DNA of 64,000 bases from positions 2,790,001 to 2,854,000 of the forward strand of contig NZ_CP140772.1 in assembly GCF_037893185.1 (NCBI RefSeq), read 5' to 3'. Numbering within the stretch: position 1 is the first letter of the stretch; the number at the start of each line of letters is the position of its first letter. The stretch is from Chitinophaga sp. 180180018-3. Its GTDB lineage: Bacteria > Bacteroidota > Bacteroidia > Chitinophagales > Chitinophagaceae. Shown piece after piece: positions 46,215 through 54,582 of this stretch. The translations under genes and the position numbers were made by a program. The notes under the pieces were generated by a model that saw only the letters and a list, made by a program, of their open reading frames with translations, was not told the origin of the DNA and did no database searches.

Positions 46215-46221
46215 ACTTTTG
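46191..46221 (+). promoter_or_regulatory. Antisense promoter over the susC start (locus 2)
   Basis: TTTG at 46191-46194, a 19-bp spacer and TACTTTTG at 46214-46221 match the Bacteroidota promoter consensus fully. It points away from susC, toward fecR on the plus strand, opposite to the operon. Confidence 0.7.
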
Positions 46222-46227
46222 CAAAAG

Positions 46228-46323
46228 TGGATTAGTTGTTAAACAGTCATTTTCCTGAAATTGGTTGAATTAACAGACAGGTCCGCTGTTTCAGGATCCT
46301 GAGGGCAATCAGGATCCTTTTTT
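46228..46323 (+). ncRNA. Candidate cis-antisense sRNA in the fecR-susC gap (locus 2), DonS-like
   Basis: A promoter at 46191-46221 and a terminator at 46293-46323 on the plus strand define a transcript of about 96 nt, antisense to the susC2 mRNA leader. The terminator has a perfect 10-bp stem (46293-46302 with 46309-46318) and a run of six T (46318-46323). No ORF of useful length lies inside. In Bacteroides, sRNAs at this position repress susC-type mRNAs. The start point is estimated. Confidence 0.6.
46293..46323 (+). terminator. Plus-strand intrinsic terminator in the fecR-susC gap (locus 2)
   Basis: Perfect 10-bp stem around loop gggcaa followed by six T. It is opposite in sense to the flanking genes, so it cannot end the operon transcript. 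Confidence 0.85.
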
Positions 46324-46402
46324 ATGTGGACCATACTGACATAGTTAGATTTAAGTTTTCATACACGTGGTTTATATGGGTGATAGAAATGAATACTTCA
46401 CA

Positions 46403-47560
46403 TCAGGGAAGTATTGTCACTGTTTTTCCGTTGGTAGTATAATGCACGCCGTTTTCTCCCAGGAATTCCAATACCACTGAGAGGTTGACATTTCTGTGCA
46501 GAGAGCCGCCGATATGTATATCCGGCACTTTGCCGGCATATACAACATCCACATCATACCATCTGGAGATGCGGCGCATCAGCTCTGCAAAGTCCGTATT
46601 ATTCAATGCCAGGCGGTCTTTTGTCCACGCCACGGCTTGTTCCGTATCAACGGTTTTGGCTGATAATTTCCCGGTATTTTTTTCGATGCTGGCCTGCTGA
46701 CCGGGTTGCAGGAGCATAGCAGTGGAGGTAGTGTGTATTTTCACGGACCCTTCCAATAACGTGGTAGTCATATTTTTTTCATCATCATAATCGGCAACGT
46801 TGAAGCTGGTACCCAGCACCCGTATCTGTGCGCTATGTGCCTGTATAATAAAAGGCATTTCAGGATCGGGCTTCACCTCGAAATAGGCTTCCCCGCTGAT
46901 GTCTACGCGTCTTTCTTTTCCGGTGAACGCCGCAGGGAACCTGATCTGGCTGCCGGCATTCAGCCACACATGTGTACCATCGGCCAGCACCAGCCTGAAT
47001 TGCCGGCCCCGGGGAGTAGATACGGTGTTGTACACCAGCGAATCCCCCGAAGATCCGCGCTGGCGCTGATAACTAAGCTGCCCTTCTTCCTTCTGAAGGT
47101 TCGTGGCGCCCTGCCTGGCCAGCCGCCCGTTTCCGGCACTATCCAGCAATATCTGTTGCCCGCTGCCAAGTGTAAGCATGGCACCACTTTTCCCGGGAGG
47201 CGCATCGAAATGGATGGCTACCGGGATGGGCGTGGGAGCATGTGCCGGGCGACTGAACCAATACACGCAAATACCTGATAACAATACTGCCGCTGCCGCC
47301 ACTGCTGCTTTCCACCAGGGAAACACCTTCTTTTCCGGGCCCATGCGCGATTCCATTGCGGCAAAAATATCCGCAGGTGCGTAGTCCCGGGCACTGCCGG
47401 CGTAGGCCGGATCATGGAAGGTTTCCTCCAGCCAATGATCCACCACTTCGGGAAAGGCACCCTGATGTATATACTCATACAACAACGCCAGCTCGTCTTC
47501 ATTCAGCTGTTCGTCGCGGTACTTTCTAAGTAACTGCTCAAATTCGTCTTTGTGCATCAT
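46403..47560 (-). CDS. FecR-family anti-sigma factor (locus 2)
   Basis: The 385-residue protein has a cytoplasmic N-terminal part, a transmembrane helix (about 79-100, KAAVAAAAVLLSGICVYWF), a FecR domain (about 180-280, with VLADGTHVWLNAGSQIRFP and ISGEAYFEV) and a C-terminal DUF4974-like domain ending VHYTTNGKTVTI. Two ATG codons (47560 and 47557) are adjacent; either could be used. It binds the ECF sigma factor encoded upstream and receives the signal from SusC2. The gap to susC (188 bp) is unusually long and holds the antisense RNA candidate. Confidence 0.9.
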   Translation of the reverse strand: MMHKDEFEQLLRKYRDEQLNEDELALLYEYIHQGAFPEVVDHWLEETFHDPAYAGSARDYAPADIFAAMESRMGPEKKVFPWWKAAVAAAAVLLSGICVYWFSRPAHAPTPIPVAIHFDAPPGKSGAMLTLGSGQQILLDSAGNGRLARQGATNLQKEEGQLSYQRQRGSSGDSLVYNTVSTPRGRQFRLVLADGTHVWLNAGSQIRFPAAFTGKERRVDISGEAYFEVKPDPEMPFIIQAHSAQIRVLGTSFNVADYDDEKNMTTTLLEGSVKIHTTSTAMLLQPGQQASIEKNTGKLSAKTVDTEQAVAWTKDRLALNNTDFAELMRRISRWYDVDVVYAGKVPDIHIGGSLHRNVNLSVVLEFLGENGVHYTTNGKTVTILP

Positions 47561-47631
47561 TTGTCCGTTAGTGGGCTATGCCGGTCTTTATTACAAAGAC
47601 GGATCTCCTTTAAAAAGGAAAACATCCATTT

Positions 47632-48243
47632 TCAAAAAAAATGAAAATAAGCATGGCCCAGGTATAGTAAAGTAATTATAAACAGGTTGTCGGGGTCATT
47701 CACCAGCAGCTTTCGCAACAGGAGCAATGCACGTACCATATAGGTTTTGGACGACAGCGGGGAGATTTCCAGCCGGCCCGCAATTTCTTTGTGACTAAGG
47801 CCTTCCAGGTGGCTGAGTGTAAATACCTGTTGCAGTTTGGGGGGCAGGCTCTTGATAGCAGCCTGTACCTGGTGTCCCAACTGCTTGCGTTCCAGCAGCT
47901 GTTGCGGAGAGATAGCATTGCCCGAGAAGTACTCCTGCAGGAATTCCCGGTTCGATTCCCGGAATACCGTTGTCCGGAGCTGGTCCCGTACCATGTTCCG
48001 GGCAATGGTGAACAGGTATCCTTTAAAATTCTTTATATCCGGTAATTTATCACGATGATCCCAGACTTTCAGGAAAATATCCTGGCTGAGATCTTTGGCC
48101 AATTCAGGAGATTTGGTCAGATGAAGACAGGAGCCGAACACCTGATCCCAATAAGTTTCAAATAACTGCCGGAATGCCTGCCGGTCGCCATCCGACACCT
48201 GCAGCAACAGCTCATATTCTGTATTTATGTTATCGTTATACAA
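47632..48243 (-). CDS. ECF-type sigma factor with TTG start (locus 2)
   Basis: The 203-residue protein has region 2 (RQLFETYWDQVFGSCLHLT, LAKDLSQDIFLKVWDHR) and region 4 (LPPKLQQVFTLSHLEGLSHKEIA, written as LPPKLQQVFTLSHLEG and LSHKEIAGRLEIS). The only in-frame start that keeps region 2 intact is a TTG at 48243, since a stop codon lies three codons upstream and no Met follows early. A weak start would keep the sigma level low. Its product should drive susCD of locus 2 when FecR2 releases it. Confidence 0.87.
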   Translation of the reverse strand: MYNDNINTEYELLLQVSDGDRQAFRQLFETYWDQVFGSCLHLTKSPELAKDLSQDIFLKVWDHRDKLPDIKNFKGYLFTIARNMVRDQLRTTVFRESNREFLQEYFSGNAISPQQLLERKQLGHQVQAAIKSLPPKLQQVFTLSHLEGLSHKEIAGRLEISPLSSKTYMVRALLLLRKLLVNDPDNLFIITLLYLGHAYFHFF

Positions 48244-48340
48244 TGGGCTTTAAAGTAAAATGCAAGGTTGAAAATACATAGTATATATGGCATTTTAATA
48301 ATCTGCCATGGTTATAGTATTTTATTTACATTTAGCATCT

Positions 48341-48904
48341 ATGATTACCGCCACGTCATCCGACAAAAACAGGGTAGTAGAGATACTCACCGCTTCTTTC
48401 GACACCAATAAAAGTGTAAACTATATTGTAAAACAAGGAAATGAACGAATGGCCCGCATCAGGAAGCTGATGGAGTATTCGTTTGATGTTTGCTTGTTAT
48501 CTGGCGTTGTTTATCTTTCGGAAGACAGGAATGCCTGCGTCCTTACCTTACTGCCGGATAAAAAGAAAACCGGTCTTCAGACGATCTGGTGGGATATCCG
48601 GCTGATATGCCAGGTGACCGGCCTGTCGGGCATCCGTAAAACGCTGCAGCGCGAGGCGCGTATCAAAAAAATGTATCCTGCCATAAAGATGAACTATCTA
48701 TGGTTCATTGGGGTGACGCCTGCGGAGCAACATCGGGGAGCAGGCAGCAGGCTGCTGAAAGAGGTGATCAATAGCAGCGGTCGCCCGGTTTATCTTGAAA
48801 CGTCGATGCCGGAAAATGTGAACTGGTACCAGCGTCATGGGTTCGAAGTATACGCTACACTGGCTTTTGAATATGGGGAGTTGTTCATGCTCAGAACATT
48901 CTAG
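48341..48904 (+). CDS. GNAT-family N-acetyltransferase
   Basis: I chose ATG 48341 (MITATSSDKNRVVEIL), since the 11-codon upstream extension is hydrophobic and unlike GNAT N-termini. The 187-residue protein shows the acetyl-CoA motif as GVTPAEQHRGAGSRLLKE (the R/Q-x-x-G-x-G/A block) and the C-terminal YLETSMPENVNWYQRHGF block of the GNAT fold. The substrate cannot be inferred. It is divergent from the sigma factor of locus 2. Confidence 0.82.
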   Translation: MITATSSDKNRVVEILTASFDTNKSVNYIVKQGNERMARIRKLMEYSFDVCLLSGVVYLSEDRNACVLTLLPDKKKTGLQTIWWDIRLICQVTGLSGIRKTLQREARIKKMYPAIKMNYLWFIGVTPAEQHRGAGSRLLKEVINSSGRPVYLETSMPENVNWYQRHGFEVYATLAFEYGELFMLRTF

Positions 48905-48912
48905 CTTCGTTT

Positions 48913-48962
48913 GTTGCTTCTTTTGAAGCAACAGGGGCATCACGCCCCTGTCAGTTATTTTT
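48913..48962 (+). terminator. Tandem hairpins ending the GNAT gene
   Basis: Two 8-bp hairpins abut: 48913-48920 with 48925-48932, and 48931-48938 with 48944-48951. The second is followed after three bases by ttattttt. They lie between convergent genes and overlap the DUF2314 stop. Confidence 0.75.
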
Positions 48963-49713
48963 CCAGCACAGGAATCAGGTGTTCCCATTTCAGTTGCCGC
49001 GCGAAATCAAGGGCTGTTTTGCCAGCCCGGGTTACGGCCTGCCGGTCAGCGCCTGCTTCAAGCAGCGCTTCCACGCTTGATTTATTACCTGCAATTGTTT
49101 CGCGATGCAAAAACGTATACCCGTCCTCGTTAGCAGCATTGATTTCGGCAGGATGAGCAGTAAGGAATTCTTTCAGTTTATCCTTCATGTTAATACTCAT
49201 CGGGTGTTCCACGAGGTATTCAGGATGTTCTCCCTGCTTTGTCACGACTTCAATATTATTGAAATCCCCGAAATCCAGTCCCCAGGCTTCGTCGTGCTCC
49301 TTACGTTCCGCATCATCCATCTGCGACCGGAGATAGTGGATGGTAAAACCGCCGAAGGTTTTGTGCATGGTCGTAAACAGCCAGTCGCTGAGCTGGTACA
49401 AGGGAACGGCGATATGATCACCTTCCCGTACATTGGTCAGATCATTGGGACTGTTGATGAGCACCCCGAAAATATTGTCGCCATCGAAGCCCACTTCATT
49501 TACCCACATATGTTCTACGATTGGTTTACCAGGGTCATCGGTTTCCTGGCTGAAAGCAATTTTAACAGCAGCCATCCCCAGTGCCGGAACGATTCTGTGT
49601 TGTTCCCAGGACGATTCCCGCCAGAAATATTTGAATGTTTCCCTGGCTTTTTCAAAGGCTCTTTCCATGCCTTCATCACTTGCTTCGGCATAAAATATTT
49701 TGTTCTCTTCCAT
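48955..49713 (-). CDS. DUF2314-ankyrin repeat fusion protein
   Basis: The 252-residue protein has no signal peptide. The first two thirds (about 25-170) match DUF2314-type sequence (FKYFWRESSWEQHRIVPALG, VEHMWVNEV, GDHIAVPLYQLSDWLF). The C-terminal 70 residues contain ankyrin units (EDGYTFLHRETIAGNKSSVEALLEAG, split here as DGYTFLHRETIAGN and SSVEALLEAGADRQAV, then GKTALDFARQ). Both domains occur in small cytoplasmic proteins, including immunity proteins of toxin systems, but no toxin gene is adjacent. Confidence 0.78.
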   Translation of the reverse strand: MEENKIFYAEASDEGMERAFEKARETFKYFWRESSWEQHRIVPALGMAAVKIAFSQETDDPGKPIVEHMWVNEVGFDGDNIFGVLINSPNDLTNVREGDHIAVPLYQLSDWLFTTMHKTFGGFTIHYLRSQMDDAERKEHDEAWGLDFGDFNNIEVVTKQGEHPEYLVEHPMSINMKDKLKEFLTAHPAEINAANEDGYTFLHRETIAGNKSSVEALLEAGADRQAVTRAGKTALDFARQLKWEHLIPVLEK

Positions 49714-49836
49714 CCTGATATAGTTAAAATGATGTTTGTGTGTTATGGGTGCATGTTCCGTCTGGGATTAACCGGGTACTAAATACAGTCAGGCTAAGAT
49801 AGGGAATTATCATTAATCAGCGTATGCTCCTTTCCG

Positions 49837-49867
49837 TTTGTATTTTCCCCGTTGCATCCTACCTTTG
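49837..49867 (+). promoter_or_regulatory. Full consensus promoter for the Nudix gene
   Basis: TTTG at 49837-49840, a 19-bp spacer and TACCTTTG at 49860-49867 match the Bacteroidota consensus exactly. The -7 element ends only four bases before the ATG at 49872, so the mRNA may be leaderless. Confidence 0.7.
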
Positions 49868-49871
49868 CCGC

Positions 49872-50279
49872 ATGAAGTATATCGACTGTGCCGGACTGAT
49901 TGTCGTAAAAGAACGGAAACTATTGCTCGCCTTCAGCAGCAATAAAAAGGCCTGGTACCTCCCCGGAGGAAAAATTGACAGAGGAGAAACTCCTGTGGCA
50001 GCGCTGAAGCGGGAAGTACGGGAAGAGCTGAATATAGATCTGCCCGAAGAAACGCTTCAATGGTATTACTATATCGAAGCACCAGCCTTCGGAGAGCAGG
50101 AGTTACTGATGAAACAACATTGTTTTATACACGACCTGCAGCAGGAGCCAAGGCCCTCCGCAGAGATCGAAGCAATCAGATACTTCACGCCCGCATCTTA
50201 CAAAAACGAAATCCACCAGGTGAAAGGGGTATTGCTGGCATTTGAAAAATTGCAGCAAGACGGGCTGGTAGACGGATGA
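49872..50279 (+). CDS. Nudix hydrolase
   Basis: The ATG at 49872 was chosen because a consensus promoter lies directly upstream and because it makes a standard Nudix start (MKYIDCAGLIVVKERKLLLA). The 135-residue protein has the complete Nudix box GX5EX7REUXEE at 33-54 (GKIDRGETPVAALKREVREE). Such enzymes hydrolyse nucleoside diphosphate derivatives, for house-cleaning or in nucleotide metabolism. The substrate is not evident. The gene is convergent with the small secreted protein gene, whose stop codon begins one base after its own. Confidence 0.88.
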   Translation: MKYIDCAGLIVVKERKLLLAFSSNKKAWYLPGGKIDRGETPVAALKREVREELNIDLPEETLQWYYYIEAPAFGEQELLMKQHCFIHDLQQEPRPSAEIEAIRYFTPASYKNEIHQVKGVLLAFEKLQQDGLVDG

Positions 50280-50669
50280 TCAGGGCTTGTACCGTGTTAT
50301 CGTGATCCGTTGTACCTTGCCCTTCGTATAGTAGTTACCGTATAATCGGTGTGGCGCCTCGCCCTCGTAAACATCTTCCATTCCTTCCATGATAAAATAA
50401 TCTGCTGTTGGTTTCAGCCCGTTGTAGTGCAGAAATTTTATCTTCTTTTCTTCATCAGGCGCCAGATATTCCGGGCGGTAAAAATATCTCTTTTTGTTTT
50501 TGCTGTTGGTTAAACGCACACAACTGGCACCTACATATCCATCGCCCAATATAAACTGTATGGTGTAACCGGGCATGCTGCCCTTGTAGAATACCTGCTC
50601 ATAAGCTTTCTGCGAGAAGGCAAAGAACGGCAGAAGTATCAGGCATACGATGGGCAACAACCTGGTCAT
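50280..50669 (-). CDS. Small secreted protein of unknown function
   Basis: The 129-residue protein has a signal peptide (about 1-19, ending FAFSQ) and a mature beta-rich domain (EQVFYKGSMPGYTIQFILGDG, split: EQVFYKGSMPG then YTIQFILGDGYVGAS). I do not recognise the family. It is seven bases after the DUF1963 gene on the same strand, so the two are probably co-transcribed. Confidence 0.6.
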   Translation of the reverse strand: MTRLLPIVCLILLPFFAFSQKAYEQVFYKGSMPGYTIQFILGDGYVGASCVRLTNSKNKKRYFYRPEYLAPDEEKKIKFLHYNGLKPTADYFIMEGMEDVYEGEAPHRLYGNYYTKGKVQRITITRYKP

Positions 50670-50676
50670 AACAGCA

Positions 50677-51537
50677 TCAGGAACTATATAGTGAAAGATA
50701 AGTATTATCGAAATTACGGTTCAGCAGATCTTCTTTTCTTATGAAGAAATGGATACAACCTGCATCCCACCAAAGGAAACCTGTTTCATCAGCACTGTCG
50801 AGCTCCAGCAGCATCAGCATATTATTTAATTCATGATCCAACGCCGCCTCATCTCCGCTGAAATGTTTCAATAGTGCCTGGCGTGCATTGGCGGGTTTGT
50901 AGTCGTAGTATTTTTTCAGGATGATATTGATGGCAGCTTCAATTTCACTGTCGCTGTGCTGGCCGGCAGGATAGCCCCACATCAGGCCTGCAGAGGTATT
51001 TAGTTGTTTTGTCATATCTTCATACGCTTCAAATGCTTCATCCGTAAGCTCTTCTTCCAGGTAATTGTAATTAGGCGGCATGAGGGATTTAACAGCATTG
51101 AATTTCCAGCCGGTGAAAGGTTCGTATGTATCATCCAGTATAGTGGATCCTTCGGGCCTGGTGAGTACGAGATCGTCCTTCGAGGGCACCCAGATTACCT
51201 TATGTTCAATGTTATACGCCGGTTCATCTATGCCCATAAAAAAATACAGCATGCCATTGGCAGGCAGCAGCTGCAAAGGATCTGCGGAGTTTAACGTGGC
51301 GAGATCCAGTTGCGCAATGAAGGTCATCCGGCCTCCCTCTTTGGTCAGAGGCCATTGAAAGCCTGCAGGCAGATCCGGAAAGCCTGCTATACGGTTGTTG
51401 CCGGCAGTATGGTAATTTTCTTTTTCGCTGTACGATAGCCGGGTTACGGACTTCGTTGTTTCAGCAAGATAGCTTTCCATTAATTCCAGGCTCGACTCCT
51501 TTATCAGCGCTTTTAAGCCCTGCTCGTTTAGTTCCAT
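50677..51537 (-). CDS. DUF1963 (YwqG-family) protein
   Basis: The 286-residue protein has YwqG-type features: NRIAGFPDLPAGFQWPLTKEG, then MTFIAQLDLATLNS, GMLYFFMG and the C-terminal SADETGFLWWDAGCIHFFI segment, which includes the repeated beta-strand pattern of this family. It is cytoplasmic, of unknown function, and found near toxin or immunity genes in some bacteria. It forms a two-gene operon with the small secreted protein. Confidence 0.8.
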   Translation of the reverse strand: MELNEQGLKALIKESSLELMESYLAETTKSVTRLSYSEKENYHTAGNNRIAGFPDLPAGFQWPLTKEGGRMTFIAQLDLATLNSADPLQLLPANGMLYFFMGIDEPAYNIEHKVIWVPSKDDLVLTRPEGSTILDDTYEPFTGWKFNAVKSLMPPNYNYLEEELTDEAFEAYEDMTKQLNTSAGLMWGYPAGQHSDSEIEAAINIILKKYYDYKPANARQALLKHFSGDEAALDHELNNMLMLLELDSADETGFLWWDAGCIHFFIRKEDLLNRNFDNTYLSLYSS

Positions 51538-51646
51538 ATGCTAATTTTTCTTGTCACAACAATGGTTTACTGCTTCGCAAATTACCCATTTTTCAGGTTA
51601 ACAGCGAAACGAACAGGAATTTCTTCAGCAGCAGAAGCAGGAGCAA

Positions 51647-51677
51647 GCTATGCCGGGGCTATAGACTCCGGCATAGC
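51647..51677. terminator. Perfect 10-bp stem-loop between DUF1963 and GH25 genes
   Basis: Arms 51647-51656 and 51668-51677 are exactly complementary. It lies 10 nt beyond the GH25 stop on the minus strand. There is no T run. Confidence 0.5.
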
Positions 51678-51686
51678 CATCTGTAC

Positions 51687-52367
51687 TTAACGTACTGTGC
51701 TTACTTTTTTTCGCAATTTCTCGAGGTGTAATGATACCGCTGTTTTGCTCATATCGCAAGGACCGGGAATCCCGTTAATCGTTGCTTTGGCGGTATATTG
51801 CCACAGGAAATAATCCGTCCAGCCTTTAGGTAAGGGAGGAGTGGAAACTTTATTATAGTTAGCAATCCACAGGTGCATTTTCCCGAGGGTATGACTGGCA
51901 GGAAGATGTGCGTCAAGATAAGGCTTATTGGAATAGATCATACAGGGGATACCTGTGGTATTATAAACATCATTCAGGAAAACGATGAGCCAGTTGAGAT
52001 AATCGGTTTTGTTCAACGGCGTATCCCAGCCGGTACTCATTTTCTCGAGGTCGATCGCCAGCCAGCGGGGCGCCGGCAGGGCGTTATTGCCGAACAGCGA
52101 GGTGAAATGCCCCGCCTCCTGTGTGGCGTCTTCTTCCGGGGTGAGGGTGCCCCCAGTACCGTGGTCGGGGTAGCCCAGGTGATAATAACTCACCCTGATG
52201 CCTGCTGCCTGTGCAGCTTTAGCATTCGTTGCTGCTTTTTTGTCGACTGTTCCGGTACCCAGCGACAGGCGTATGATAACGTCGGTAACGCCGTCGCCCG
52301 CAGCTTTGCGCCAGTCAATGCTGTTGTTGTTGCTGGAAACGTCAATGATTTTGTCTGCCATTTTCAT
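51687..52367 (-). CDS. GH25-family lysozyme-like protein without signal peptide
   Basis: The 226-residue protein carries GH25 features: the N-terminal DVSSNNNSIDWRKAAGDG with its catalytic Asp, VSYYHLGYPD, the WLAIDLEKM strand with acidic catalytic residues and LWIANYNK. GH25 enzymes cut between N-acetylmuramic acid and N-acetylglucosamine in peptidoglycan. No signal peptide is visible at the start MKMADKIIDVSS, unusual for a cell-wall enzyme. It might be a phage-derived endolysin, or exported by another route. No phage genes are adjacent. Confidence 0.8.
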   Translation of the reverse strand: MKMADKIIDVSSNNNSIDWRKAAGDGVTDVIIRLSLGTGTVDKKAATNAKAAQAAGIRVSYYHLGYPDHGTGGTLTPEEDATQEAGHFTSLFGNNALPAPRWLAIDLEKMSTGWDTPLNKTDYLNWLIVFLNDVYNTTGIPCMIYSNKPYLDAHLPASHTLGKMHLWIANYNKVSTPPLPKGWTDYFLWQYTAKATINGIPGPCDMSKTAVSLHLEKLRKKVSTVR

Positions 52368-52681
52368 TCGGTTTTCATATAAACAATGTGTTTCATTTAA
52401 GTTGTCAGGACTTCTTTGGGGTGCATCTATTCAGGGAAGTTTTTCCGGGGTTAATCCTGACAGCGCTGATATCTTCTCGTTATGCTGAGCTGTTGATTAA
52501 AAATCAGCTTTCTAAAGTTGTAATAAATATAGGTATTTTACCCGGGATTTAGGAGAGAGATAACAAAAAAGATAATATCCGGCAGTGTTGCTGCTGCTCC
52601 GTATGAATCGAATTGTTTTTTTACTATTTTTAATCAGCGCGTTCAACCAAATCAATGTAAGGGGGAGCAGCTTTTTGGGGG
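52368..52681. other. Divergent promoter region between GH25 and locus 3
   Basis: About 314 bp with no coding frame. It must contain the promoter of the sigma factor gene of locus 3 and of the GH25 gene. I found no full consensus promoter; a poly-T rich stretch at 52615-52630 is present. Confidence 0.4.
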
Positions 52682-53275
52682 ATGCAAATTAAATCAGACA
52701 AAGAACAGATATTACTGCGCGCAGTTGCGGCCGGCGACCAGCAGGCATTTAAGCAGTTATTCGATGAATACTGGGATAACATCTATGGTGTGGCTTTCAC
52801 ACTTACCCGGTCGCGGGAAATGGCGCGTGACATGGTGCAGGAGATCTTCGTCAGGCTTTGGCTGATGCGTGAAACGCTGGAGGAAAAAGACAACTTCCGT
52901 AACTTTCTGTTTATCGTCGCCCGTAATCATATTTTCAGTGAACTGAGGAAAAAAAGCCGCCAGCCTGCTTTTGTGGCGGAACTGGAAGAGTATTTCAGCG
53001 AAAGTCCTTTTCATGCCGATCATCCCGCTTTGTATAAAGAATCTGCTGCATTGCTGAACGCAGCAGTAGCCCGTTTGCCGGAACAACAACGGCAGGTCTA
53101 CGAATTAAGCCGCGAAGAAGGCTGGAGCCAGGAGCAGATTGCTGCGCATCTTAATATCTCCCGTAATACCGTTAAAACTCATATGTCGAGAGCCCTGACG
53201 GCCATCCGGTTGTATCTCGAGGGCCATGCCACCGGCATATTGCTGATCATTTGCCTCATACGGGCGTTCCTTTAA
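52682..53275 (+). CDS. ECF-type sigma factor (locus 3)
   Basis: The 197-residue protein has region 2 (FKQLFDEYWDNIYGVAFTLT, MARDMVQEIFVRLWLMRE) and region 4 (LPEQQRQVYELSREEGWSQEQIA, written as LPEQQRQVYELSREEG and WSQEQIAAHLNIS). It is the first gene of locus 3, 66 nt ahead of fecR. When released by FecR3 it should transcribe susCD and the following glycosidase genes. Confidence 0.9.
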   Translation: MQIKSDKEQILLRAVAAGDQQAFKQLFDEYWDNIYGVAFTLTRSREMARDMVQEIFVRLWLMRETLEEKDNFRNFLFIVARNHIFSELRKKSRQPAFVAELEEYFSESPFHADHPALYKESAALLNAAVARLPEQQRQVYELSREEGWSQEQIAAHLNISRNTVKTHMSRALTAIRLYLEGHATGILLIICLIRAFL

Positions 53276-53341
53276 AAAATTTTTTCCGGTCGTGTCATAC
53301 CAGGTGATCCTGCCGGCGTCTTTACTATTACAAGCATTATT

Positions 53342-54472
53342 ATGACCCGATTCAACACTTTATGGGAAGGGTATATTGCCGGCACGCTTACACAAGAGGA
53401 AGTAAGGGAGTTCATGACGTTGCTGGATAAGGAGGAAACACAGCTGGAGGAAGGTATCCGGGTCATGCTGGAAGAAGAGGAATGGAACGGACTTGCCCTC
53501 CCCGGTGAAAAGGAGATGATCCTCGAAGGTATTGCGGAGCGCGTGAAACCCGGCAGGATCAGGAAGCTGCTGAAACGATTGACAGTAGCCGCCGCTGCGG
53601 TGTTTTTCATCGGAGCGGGCGCCTGGTACTGGCATGATCATGTTCGCCGGGATGCACGGCCAGTAGCGGTGGTGATAAAACCCGGAGGCAGCAACGCATC
53701 GCTCACGCTCGCCGACGGATCGGTGATTCCACTCGATAGTGCCGGAAACCGTCGCGTGCAGCAGGGCAGCACTACGATACAGCAAATGAACGGGCGCCTG
53801 CAATACACCGTAAATAGCAGCAGCACCCATGTGGAGATAAATACGCTACGCACCCCCAAAGGCGGACAGTTTCAGGTGGTGTTGCCCGACGGTACCAACG
53901 TATGGCTGAACGCGGCCTCCAGCCTGCAATATCCCGTTGTATTTAATGGCCCCGAGCGGATGGTGACCCTCACCGGTCAGGCTTATTTTGAAGTAGCACA
54001 TCACGCAGGTCAGCCGTTTAAAGTAAAGGTGAACAATATGGTGGTGGAAGCACTGGGTACCGGCTTCGATATCATGGCTTATACAGACGAAGCTACCATC
54101 AATACCACCCTGGTGGAGGGAGCCGTAAAGGTGAGTGCAGGCAGCGAAAATGTATTGCTGAAACCCGGGCAGCAGGCCCTGTTGAACGGCCGGCAGGATG
54201 CCTTTACCGTGAAACCCGCCGACATCAATAAGGTACTTGCCTGGAAGAGTGGTTTGTTCGTATTCAATAATACAGATCTGGCTTCCATTCTAAGGGAAGT
54301 AGGACGCTGGTATGATGTGGAAATTGTAAACGAGAACAACGATAATTCAAAACTATACGGCGGTAGTATCAGCAGGAAGAAAGATCTCCGGAGCGTACTC
54401 CGTTTGCTGGAAGCGGATGGCACGCATCATTTTAAAATAAGCGGCAGGAAAGTGATCCTGCTGAATGAATAA
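53342..54472 (+). CDS. FecR-family anti-sigma factor (locus 3)
   Basis: The 376-residue protein has an N-terminal anti-sigma part, a transmembrane helix (about 82-99, VAAAAVFFIGAGAWYW), a FecR domain (about 158-270, with GGQFQVVLPDGTNVWLNAAS as a block and GQAYFEVAHHAG), and a DUF4974 C-terminal domain ending HFKISGRKVILL. It is regulated by the STN domain of SusC3. The gap to susC is 176 bp, again long, with an antisense RNA candidate. Confidence 0.9.
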   Translation: MTRFNTLWEGYIAGTLTQEEVREFMTLLDKEETQLEEGIRVMLEEEEWNGLALPGEKEMILEGIAERVKPGRIRKLLKRLTVAAAAVFFIGAGAWYWHDHVRRDARPVAVVIKPGGSNASLTLADGSVIPLDSAGNRRVQQGSTTIQQMNGRLQYTVNSSSTHVEINTLRTPKGGQFQVVLPDGTNVWLNAASSLQYPVVFNGPERMVTLTGQAYFEVAHHAGQPFKVKVNNMVVEALGTGFDIMAYTDEATINTTLVEGAVKVSAGSENVLLKPGQQALLNGRQDAFTVKPADINKVLAWKSGLFVFNNTDLASILREVGRWYDVEIVNENNDNSKLYGGSISRKKDLRSVLRLLEADGTHHFKISGRKVILLNE

Positions 54473-54549
54473 AAACAGGAACAATGAAAATCAACAATCA
54501 AAATGCTTAACACAAAAGTGATCCACGTATGAACTAACATCCGGCTACC

Positions 54550-54582
54550 AAAAAAACGGATCCCGATTGCAGTCGGAATCCG
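54550..54582 (-). terminator. Minus-strand intrinsic terminator in the fecR-susC gap (locus 3)
   Basis: Hairpin arms 54557-54566 and 54573-54582 pair over ten positions (one is a G-U on the minus strand, none unpaired). Seven T follow on the minus strand. It points opposite to the operon. Confidence 0.8.
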
